The position numbers and the translations under genes are program-made. A stretch of DNA of 14,551 bases, taken from positions 1 through 14,551 of the forward strand of contig CALGGQ010000382.1 of the NCBI GenBank assembly GCA_937915775.1. The letters run 5' to 3'. Below the pieces are notes generated by a model. That model was given only the letters and a program-made list of their open reading frames with translations, was not told the DNA's origin and did no database searches. This DNA comes from an uncultured Clostridia bacterium (lineage in GTDB: Bacteria; Bacillota; Clostridia; Oscillospirales; Acutalibacteraceae). This document shows positions 1 through 9,600 of the stretch, one piece after another (within the stretch, counting starts at the first letter, position 1; the number at the start of each line of letters is the position of its first letter).

Positions 1-429
1 CCGAACAACCTGATGCCATATATCACGCAGGTTGCCATCGGCAAGCGCAGCGAGCTCGGCGTGTTCGGCAACGATTATGACACGCCGGACGGAACCGGCG
101 TGCGCGATTACATTCATGTGGTGGACTTAGCGCTCGGTCACGTCAAGGCGGTGGAAAAGGTACGCGGCACAACAGGGCTCTTCATCTACAACCTCGGCAC
201 CGGCATCGGCTACAGCGTGCTGGACGTCGTCAAGGCATTTGAAAAAGCAAGCGGCGTCACCATTCCGTATGTGATTAAGCCGCGCAGAGCCGGCGACATC
301 GCCACCTGCTACAGCGACCCGAGCAAGGCGCTCAGAGAGCTTGGCTGGAAAGCGGAACGCGGCATTGAAGAAATGTGCGAGGACAGTTGGCGTTGGCAAA
401 GCCAGAACCCGAACGGTTATCCGGATTAA
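1..429 (+). CDS. galE: UDP-glucose 4-epimerase GalE, C-terminal part (5' end outside window)
   Basis: GalE interconverts UDP-glucose and UDP-galactose in the cytoplasm using bound NAD (Leloir pathway, supply of UDP-galactose for glycans). The reading frame is open from base 1, and the first residues visible, PNNLMPYI, are the substrate-binding NNLMPY segment of GalE. The ATG at position 13 is therefore an internal Met, not the start. Further on are the GVRDYIHVVDLA stretch typical of extended SDR sugar-nucleotide enzymes and KPRRAGDIA, whose Arg and Asp correspond to UDP-contacting residues in characterised GalE. The ending GWKAERGIEEMCEDSWRW is also typical. About 142 residues are present out of a usual ~335-340, so the Rossmann NAD-binding part and the YxxxK catalytic pair lie upstream of the window. 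A strong terminator follows 13 bp after the stop. Identification is firm. Confidence 0.96.
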   Translation, partial: PNNLMPYITQVAIGKRSELGVFGNDYDTPDGTGVRDYIHVVDLALGHVKAVEKVRGTTGLFIYNLGTGIGYSVLDVVKAFEKASGVTIPYVIKPRRAGDIATCYSDPSKALRELGWKAERGIEEMCEDSWRWQSQNPNGYPD

Positions 430-442
430 CAAAGAACAAAAC

Positions 443-465
443 GGCGGTCGCTGACCGCCTTTTTT
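443..465 (+). terminator. Rho-independent terminator of galE
   Basis: Perfect 7-bp stem GGCGGTC (443-449) / GACCGCC (453-459) with a GCT loop, directly followed by six T (460-465). It starts 13 bp after the galE stop codon, and the A-rich 5' flank can extend the stem. Confidence 0.92.
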
Positions 466-481
466 GTTGGTAAAATAACAG

Positions 482-515
482 AAAACCACCCGAGTGTTGC
501 CACTCGGGTGGTTTT
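482..515. terminator. Bidirectional terminator, mainly for the minus-strand operon
   Basis: Perfect 15-bp stem (482-496 with 501-515) around a TTGC loop (GCAA on the minus strand). It lies 7 bp after the stop of the small minus-strand gene. Because the stem begins AAAACC and ends GGTTTT, a U-tract forms on either strand: TTTTGTTTT on plus, TTTTCTGTTATTTT on minus. It ends the giant-protein operon and backs up the galE terminator. Confidence 0.9.
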
Positions 516-522
516 GTTTTGA

Positions 523-660
523 TTAGAATTCAATCTCGCCACCGGGGTTATCGCCATCGCCGATACCGCCGTTCGGATTGCTTTCGGTGAAAATGATATC
601 CACCGTGAACTGTTCAATTTCCGCCTCAGGAGTTCTGTATTTTTTCTTATCCATTGTCAT
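523..660 (-). CDS. Small acidic/Gly-rich protein, 45 residues, co-transcribed with the giant secreted protein
   Basis: This short gene reads MTMDKKKYRTPEAEIEQF, then TVDIIFTESNPN, then a Gly/Asp-rich tail ending GGEIEF. It starts 18 bp after the giant gene's stop, and an AGGAGGG ribosome binding site (664-670) fills the gap. A strong terminator follows 7 bp after its stop, so it is the second gene of a two-gene operon. The start is ambiguous: ATG at 660 sits 4 nt from GGAGG and ATG at 654 (MDKKKY, 43 residues) sits 10 nt away. There is no signal peptide, membrane segment or Cys. From memory, short clostridial proteins with a basic start, Y..P..E...F, a D-[IV]-I step and a Gly-rich tail recur in gut Firmicutes, but I cannot name a function. 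A RiPP-like precursor or an accessory peptide of the giant protein are possible; both are guesses. Confidence 0.8.
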   Translation of the reverse strand: MTMDKKKYRTPEAEIEQFTVDIIFTESNPNGGIGDGDNPGGEIEF

Positions 661-663
661 ATA

Positions 664-670
664 CCCTCCT
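664..670 (-). promoter_or_regulatory. Shine-Dalgarno site of the small gene
   Basis: Minus-strand AGGAGGG lies in the 18-bp gap between the giant gene's stop (679) and the small frame's ATG codons (660 and 654). It is as good an SD match as those of the large genes here and is the main reason to accept the short frame as translated. The spacing does not decide between the two ATGs. Confidence 0.85.
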
Positions 671-678
671 AAAGCAGC

Positions 679-3600
679 TTACTGTACGGAATTCACTTGG
701 ATCGTCGTATCCTTTGCATTGATCGTGTATTCCGTGCCGTCGTAATTGTAAGTGAACTTGTAGTTCAGCGTTGCCTGACCGTCGCAGGAGGCGGGCGCCT
801 GGTTCTTCACCTTAACCGTTACCGTGAACTGACCGTATTCATTGATGTTGGTTACCGTTGCGATAGCCTGCTTTCTGGTGCCGTTCACCGTGACGCCGGT
901 TACGAAGGTAACATTGTTAATCTTCTCAGCGCAGCCGCTCGTTACAATCGCATAGGACTTCACCAGGTACTTGCCGTCAGCATCCGTAATCGGATCGCCG
1001 TTGCCATCCTTGGATACGGAAGAGCTGATAACGGAGATGAACGGTGCCTTCTGCGTCAGTTTCTCATTGAGATACTGCTCTGCATCATACGGATAGTTCG
1101 TCGTACCAGTATTCACGGTAAAGTCACCGATGGTGCCGGACATCATTTCCGCCTTAAGCTCTGTACCGTCAACGCTGTAGGTATAGCCGTTTTCAGCGTC
1201 GCCTGCTACGGTTACCATTGCGAAGTTCGTATCGTCTACCGCATAGAAGGTGTATTCAGCATCGTAGGAAGCGATTGCATACTTGTCATTCGCATCCTTG
1301 ATAGCCCATGCATAGAAGTCGCTGTTTTCGGTGCTGAGGGTTACTACATTATCAACGGAAGCCTGCGTCTGTGAACGTCCGCCGGTCAGCGTTGCGCCTG
1401 TCGGTAACGTGAAGTCAACAAAGTCTACTGCAGAGTACTTCGCTCTGTAGTTGTAGCCGATGATGTTGGCGTTCTCGTCGTCGCCGTCCTTTACCTCTTC
1501 AACACTGAATTTGTCGAAGTAGTAGAACGGAACTGTTTCCGCTTTATAAAGAACATTGTCGCCGTCCTTAACGGTGTCACTGTCGACGGTCGGCTGTGCG
1601 GAAACGTAAGCCGTCTTAACAATTCTGCCGTAGATATTCAGAATCTTGACAAAGTAGGTATTGGAGCCGCCTTCACTCGTCTTGATTGCTGCTGCGATTT
1701 CAATATTGGAATCAGCCACACGCTCGAGTGAAGTACCACGGTAAGTCCACTTGCTTGAGCCGGTTACCTCAGCATTTTCAAAGTCAGCTGCTAAACCGTC
1801 CTTGATGGAAACGGAGTACGTTACCTCTTCATTGACGGAGGTCACGCCAGTTTCCTCATCTGTCGTTGTCGTCAGACCGGGAACATCAAAGGAGAAGGTT
1901 TCGCCGTAGTATTTCTCTTGCGTCAGCGTCTGCGGGAAGCCGGAGGCAACATTGCCTGCGGAATCGTTCTTGGAAACAGTGAGCTGTGCCTTGAACTTCT
2001 TGATGTAGGTTGCCGGGTCAGCGTCCATCGTGTTGACCGCGGTCAGCAGCGCTGCGGTGTAAGCATCGGTTTCACCGGTACCGAGTACGCGAAGCTCACC
2101 ATTAACGCCTGAATCGTCGAGCATGACATTGGTATTGCCTGCCGCATTCATTCTTGCATTGTAAACAGGCTTTGCTTCTGTTGCAGCAATGTAAACTTCA
2201 GGATCACGCTTTGCCAGCTCTGCCGTAATCAGGTTTTCAGAATTGATGTACTTGTTCAGGTCAACAGCGGAAACAATCGCATACGCATTGTTATAGGCTT
2301 TGTATGCATCGTCATCATCTATCGCCACAAGTGCAAGATCCTTAATGTTTTCTGCACGCTGGAGCACCGCGATCTGTGCCGGTGAGTAGTCGGACGTTGC
2401 ATCGTTCTTGCTGTCCGCCTCAAGCGCTGTGCCGTTCACATTGTAACCGCGGAAGTCATCATCTGCACTTACGCCGGAGAAGTCGGTGCCGTCGCCATCG
2501 TAGTAATAGAACTTCGCGTCGTCTTCTGTCTCGGTATAGCCTTCACCCTCCAGAATGGCGGTGATGTTGTAGCTCTGGCTATCCTTCTTCGCATACTTGG
2601 AAAGGTTAGCGACCGAACTTCTGTTAGCAACAGCGCCGGTGTAATTGGCTTCATCGCCGTAAATTTCGGCAAGCTGCGCTTCCGTATAATCGATTTCATC
2701 GGTATACAGTGCGTCCTCAATCGTCTTCCAGCTCTTGTAAGAGTAAATCTGCGTGCCTTCGCTATCAAAGATACCGCTCTCGTCCATTTCAATCTTGGAG
2801 TCGATATTCTCGGAAGCATTACCGTCAAGCTGATCATCCAACGCCGTGGTATCAACCTTCGGCATCAGGGTGGACTTCATCTTATCCATGGCATCCATCA
2901 GCTCGTTATACTGCTCGCCGGAATACGGGCTCTTACGCCAGAAGCCTTCCGTTGCACCGTCAACCTTCTGAATCAGATTATAGGTTTCGTCCTCATTGTT
3001 CGGGTTGGTAAAGGTGGTATCATCGTTGATACCCTGCGTTCTGTGCGCGAGGTAATACTCGTTGTTAACGTAGAACGAAACAGCGGGCTTAATCGCATCA
3101 AGCGCTGCGCGGAAGTCATCGATAGAATCCTGAGAATAGATGGAAGGATCTACGTTGTTCTCATAGAACGCTTCGGTTTCAAGGTACTTATCCTCAACCT
3201 TCGCATAGTTAGTGGCATCGTACAGGTTGTAGTAAGCGTCTACCACATCCTGAATCAGCTTTGCCTGAACAGCGTCGGTATGGGTATTATTATCATCCTG
3301 GAAGATGTTTCTGCCGGCGTCTGTCGTGTTGAAAATGGCTGTACCGTCGCTGTTGTAAGCGGTAACATACTCAGCACCTGCCACACCGTCAGCGATGTCG
3401 GCAGCATACTGTGCTTGACCGGCAAGGTCATCCTGCAGGGTGTTCTGCGGGTTGTAAACGAACCAAGCCGCTTTACCAAGCGCACGGATATAGTCGTCGT
3501 AGGAAGCCGCGGAAACCTTTTCAACCTGGATATCGGTATTACCTTCGTTATCGGGAACGATGGTGATTTCGCCGGTTTCGGAGTCCTGTTCAATCTGCTT

Positions 3601-6600
3601 ATTCGCAAATCTTTCAAGGAAGTCACGGACAGCGCCCTTATCACAGGTAGAAACGCCGATGTTGTAATAGTGGTAGGTTTCGGAACCGCAGTATCTTGCG
3701 TTACCGTCCGCACTAGTTCCGGCGTCGGTCATCTTGTGATACAGACCGGCTTCCAAAATGTAATTGGAATACGCCTCTGCGGAAAGACCGCCGGTGGAAG
3801 GCCATACGCTCTTATTGATTCGACCGCTGGCAGTATCCGTATTGGAACCGTTTGCAACACGGTTGAAGGTAAAGGTAGCCGTACCCTTGAAGTTATGGGT
3901 AGAACCCTTACTGTTATCAAGATAGGTATACGCCGTAGCAGTTGCCAAGTCGTCAGAACCGTTCTTGAACAGATCAACCGTAAAGTCATGATAATTCTTA
4001 CCGGTATCAATATTGTATTCGCCGGTGCTCGGATTACAATCCTTATACGTACCGGTTGCCATCGCATACCACGTATCAACACCGGATTGGTTATAAAGAT
4101 AGTTGTTATTCAGCAGCATCTCTTCAGGATACCATGTTCTGTTACCCTGATAGAACAGACCGCTGCGGTACAGTTCCTGGTTCGTCTGAACGGAATTACC
4201 GCTTTCAGCTAACGTATAAGAGTAAACAACATCAAGACCGGTCTTATTCAACGCATAAGAGGATGCCATATCCATCGTCGCGTTTTCATAAGTATCCCAA
4301 CGGAAGTTGGACGTTCTCATGACAAACTGATAACCTGTCGGTACGCCGGAGGAATTGGTTGTAATCAGACCTCTTGCGTTGTTGGTCTTATACTGCTGCG
4401 GGTCAGAGTAGTCGATGTAATAATCTGTGTCAACAACATCGGGTACGGAGGTGTAAGAAATCGCATCCGTATCGTTATGCTGCTGTACAGAGTAGGAACC
4501 GGAGTTTACACCCTGAGAGGTTGCATAGAAACCGAACAGCGTATTGATTTCATCAACCGTATCAAGCGCGCTGTTGTCAAACGTTGTACCGTCGAAGTCA
4601 GAGATGTAGTTGGATACACCGTGACCGTATTTGGAATTGGATTTTTCGGTATTACCGTGTGCCTCGTAAATCAGGTGTGAATACGTCGGCATTGCAGAAC
4701 CGTAGGAATCCACGAAACGGTTAAAGATACCGATACCGCTTCGTCTGTTGTTACCTACTGTATCCTTCTGGCTGTTTCTGGTTGCCGCCAGCGTATGCGC
4801 CCAAGCCGGGTTCGGCATGACGTAGCAGAATTCAAATTCGCTGAATTCATAGCCGGTTTCCAGGTTCTTGTAACGAACGATCAGTTCAACACCGTCCTGG
4901 GTGTATTCGCCCTCGTCCTCGTTATACTTGAAGTAATCGGACATGACACCCTGTAAACCGTAGTAACGCTTGAGTTCTGCCTTAACAGCATCGGTAGCAG
5001 CAAGCGCTTCTGCGTCAGTATACTGGTTGCCGTTGTCGTCGTACCAGACGCCCTGACCGGTAGCAATCATCTGCGTATTCGTCAGCGAAACAACGCTGAT
5101 GGAGGAACCGGTATAACCGCCTGCCTGTACACGGGATTTATCGGAATAGCAGTAAACTGCATCCGGGCTGTTAACGTCCAGTTTCGCCGGGTAGGAAACG
5201 GTAATCGTGGTATAACGTTCACCGGAAGCCGTTTCGGAACCGTACTGGAAGTTATCGGAAATCTCCTGACCGTATACGGCGTAGGAGTTCTTCACCGCAT
5301 TTGCAAGATAGTTTTCATATTCCGTACCGCCCTTGGTGATACCCCACTTGTACATCGTGCCGTCGCCGTATCTGTCCTCACCGGTATCAATCATCTCGTC
5401 GGCATATGCCTTCGCGATGTTATATGCTACGGTATCGGAAGCGTGGGTATAGATAACGTGGTCCATGGCAACGAGGTCAGCCTCGTTGATAACGTCGGAG
5501 GAATCCGGAACGTCACCGGTTCTGTAAGCCCAGGCAACTTCGCCGATGGACTTGACGCTGACTTCGTAATCAGCATCTGTAGCCGCGGTGCCGTTATATT
5601 CGTTCAACAGACCGATGGACGGTAAGAGCGTTTCAAAGCCTTCATCACCGACGAGCTGGGAACCGACAACGCCCTTGTAACGAATGGGAGCCGTATTATC
5701 GGAGCCGGCATACATCGTGATGTAGTTGGTGCCGTCTGTGCCCTCGGAAATCTCTACGAAGGAGCTGAACGGGATTACCACGGTATCGCTAACAGGCTTG
5801 GTACCGTAAGCAAGACCGGTGGTATCATCATACGCGATGATGGTAAAGGTATATTCTTTTGAATAAGATTCATTCACTGCCAGACGCATATCGTCAGCCG
5901 TGTACATACCCTGAAGGTCATACATCGTGAGGTCACGCTTTACGGAGTCTGTTCCGTTGTACTGATACGGCAGGAGTACCGGCCAGCCGTCCTCGTTGAA
6001 CGCGAGCACGTTGTTAAGACATACGTTACCTGTCAGTTCGCTCTGACGTTTAGCAATAGCGCCGTCAGGAACAGCTACCCAGCCGTGAGACTCGGTTGCA
6101 AAAGGTCTTGCGTGAACGGAGTTGATATCAACCGCTTCGCCGTCTGTATTGTAGACAATGTAAGCTGAGTTATGACCGGTAGATGTAAACAGGTAATCCT
6201 GCAGATTAATATCGTACGGCGCCAGCAACTGGTTACCACGGGCATGCTTTTCGTCAGCGTTTGCATTCAGTGCGGAAACACCGTTGTAGCCCTGATAGCC
6301 CTGATAGCCGTCGCCATCCGTCTGGTTCTGACCCATTGGGTCGGTAGCACGGAATACACGCTCGGTGTATGAGCCTGCGTTAGAACCGAAGGATACAAAC
6401 AGATAGTAATAGTTTGTGCCGTTAATGTATTTATGAATGACATAGGAACCTTCACCTGAGGACTGGCCTTCTGTTGCACCGAGATCAGCCTCAACGTCCT
6501 GCATATAAGCTCTTGCCAGCTCATAGCTCTTGCCGTCAGCCGGAACTTCGAGGGAGTCAACCGTGCCCTTGACGGAAGCAAGCGAGGTACCGTCTGCATT

Positions 6601-9600
6601 CATCGGGGAACCGTAGATCGCAGCATATCTGCCGTCCTGATGCTTCCAGCCCCAGGAACCAAGCGTCATATACAGCTGGTCTTTATCCAGTTTACCGTCA
6701 TCATCGTAACCGTAGAATACGCAGATATCAATCGCATTCGGATGATAATCCTGTGCCTGATAGATAATCGTTTGATATTCATAGCCGTGATCCGGATAAT
6801 CGGAGGTGAGCATGAAGCTGACACCGCCGACAGCGCCCCAGTAAGAAGTCGCCGCATAGTAGCACCACTTGTTCAGTGTTACGTTGTACATTACGTGCGG
6901 TGCCCAGATCAGGAAGCCGGCGCCGTTGCTCGGGATTGTTCCGGAAGCATACTGTGACTTATGGTCAGCGTTCATCAGGCTGAGCGGTTCATCCAGCGCA
7001 TCCTGATAGTTTTCGCTGAACAGGTCTTCATTCTGATAACCGCAGCGTCCCTGGCTATCGCCGAGAACTTCCCACTGATAGTTATCTGTGGAATGGTAAA
7101 CGGTCATGCCGGTACCGAAGTTGTAGTAATCTACATGATCAACCTCGTTGGTAGTCATCGGGTTCACATTGGAGCCATACTTGTATTCGAAGTATTCAAT
7201 ACCAACGATATCGCCGTTGTTCAGCGTATATGCCGTCACGCCCGTCGGGTCGTGAGAGGTGTTCTTGAGGTCGGTGGAAACGTCGTCACGGTCCTCATTA
7301 TAATAGTTATAAATATCTACCTGTGATTTAACGCCGACATAGAAACGGACGTCGTCCAGATACAGGTTGTTGTTTTCGTTGTTCCAGTAAGCATTACCGA
7401 AAGCGTAGGAAACGTCAGTATCGGAAGCCGTAATGAAGTTAAGAACTTCCTGGGCATATTCCGCATCGGTCATAGAAGCATACGCGCCTTGCTTATCAAC
7501 GCTTCTTGGATGCGGGTCACCATTGAAGTAAACCATAATACCGCTGTTCGGATCAATCGTTACAGCGATGTGTTCCCAGTAACCGTTATATGAACCGGCT
7601 GCATGGTTGGTGTAATCCTGACCGTTTGACCAGATGTCAAAGTAGTCGCCGGAACCGCTTACAGCGCCGTCACTTCTGGAAACATAACCGCCCGCAGAAA
7701 CGTTGAAATAAGTATAATCGGAATCTGCATGGTTGTAGAACGACAGAGCCGGAAGCTTTGTATCAAAGCTCGTTACGTCATTATCGCTTGCGTCGGTAAC
7801 GTAACGCCAGAACATCAGCGTGGCGCCCTGACTCTTAACCGCAGAGGCTGCAGAAATATCGGCAAGCGGGTTGCTGGCAAACTTCGCATTAGTGCCCTTG
7901 TCGCCGGTAGCGGACAGCTTCAGCACATTCGTTCTGGAATCCGCTGCACCGTTATCGTACTTGGCAACGATCTGACCCTTATGCGCCACGTGAGCAATTG
8001 TACCGGTGGATTTCAGGTCCTTCGCCGTTTCCAGCGTGGTAGTGTAGTTTTTGCCTTCAACCGTACCGTCGCCGAAACCGTCACGGTAAACCATCTCCTT
8101 GAAGTTCGCTTCGCTGAAGAGTGTGGTCTCCGTAATCTGGTCGGGAGCGCTCGTCGGGTACGCCTTAATCGTCACAAACGACGAAGAAGCGACAGACGGA
8201 ACATTTTCATTAATAGAGCTGCCGTAGGTATACGGACCCTGCTCCTCGCCGCCGTCAAGGGAAATGGTGTAGCTGACGCCGCCGGTGTAGGTATCTGCCG
8301 TTGCGAGCTTAATGGTGTTGTGCTCATCGCTGTAGTACAGCGGGCCCTTGTCGCCTGCATTTTCTACATAAGCAGTGAGCGAAGCCTTACGGGTAATGGT
8401 AAACGTCTTTTCAATCGAAACGTCGCCGTTCACCTCTTTCACCGTTACGGTAATCGCAGGTGCAGTCGCTGCGCCGCTGGCGAACGGAACAAAGCTGCTG
8501 GCTTCCGTGTAGGCGCCGTCGCCGATTTTATAGGAAATCGTACCGGCGTTCGTGCCGTTCACGCTCGTAAAGGTTACCGTCTCGTCAAGATCAACGGACA
8601 GCGGAGAAGCCTCGGGAGCCTTAAATAGGGTGTAGGTTTCGTGAACCCATGCCGTGTACTTGCTATTTACATAAGCTCTTGCCGAAACCGTCGCCGTCGT
8701 AGCGTCTGTGTGCTGCAGGAACGGGTCAAACGTAATAGAGCCGTTTGCGGCAACCGCCTCGGTCACCTCTCCTCCGGCAGTACCGCCATCGTAAGCAATT
8801 GTATAGATAAGATTGCCGGCTACGTCCTCACCATTGGTGATGGTGATGGTGTCGCCCGTTACCAGCAGCGTATTGTCGCTGAAGCTCGGCGGGGTAAGGC
8901 TGTTTGCTTCAAGAGCTTCCGTCTTTTCCGCTAACGTAGACGCTTCGGAAGCTACGCTTGCAGACGGATAGGTATTCTGGTTGTACAGCGCCGCCATCTT
9001 TGCCTTTGCCGCATTATAAGCAGTTGTAAATTCTGCAAAGCTTTCGGGGCCGTAATTATCCGGTGTACCCATTGCTTCAACCGGTGTAACCGTTGAACCA
9101 GCCTGCGTCGTATACTGGGTGTCAAACGTATTGCGCAGCGCTTTGTAGTTGGTATCAGCCGTTTTAGCAACACCATTATCTACATAAGCTTCTAACGCTT
9201 CTGCTATCTTTCCGCCAACTGCTGTCGCCTGATTGGAAGGATTGCTTGAAAAGTCAACACTGAAATCAACTGCAGATGCTTTATCCATAAACGCAAAGAA
9301 GTTAGTGAGCCCGCCTTCTTTGTAGTTAGCTACATCGCCGTTATAATCGTTCATAGCGGCGTCATAAGCATCTTTTAAGCCCTTGTAGTTAAGGACATAA
9401 ACGCCAGAGAAATCCGCCGTGACAGTAGCTTTTGTGTCCTCGTTGTCATTATCATACTGAACACCAGTAAACCCGACATTGCCATAATTCTTATAACCCT
9501 GTTTTGCCGTAAATGTGGGATGAATAGACAGATGACCGGAAAGATGATACCAGGAACCTGTACTTGTAGAAATTCCTGTAATTGCAGCTGCAGGAGAAAC

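Noticed and set aside
13..15. ATG at position 13 as the start of galE
   Set aside because: The frame is open to base 1 and PNNLM is an internal conserved GalE stretch; the gene is cut by the window edge.
426..617. Minus-strand frame of 63 codons overlapping the small gene
   Set aside because: It runs through both terminators and into the galE 3' end. The overlapping frame 523-660 has the ribosome binding site and stops just before the terminator.
3043..4212. Long open frame (389 codons) on the plus strand, opposite the giant gene
   Set aside because: Its product is Val/Ile/Arg-rich with no family resemblance and it lies wholly inside the giant gene. It reflects the codon bias of the real minus-strand frame.
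7729..8628. Open frame of 299 codons on the plus strand, opposite the giant gene
   Set aside because: No recognisable domain, Arg/Val/Gly-rich antisense composition, fully inside the giant gene; a shadow of the minus-strand frame.
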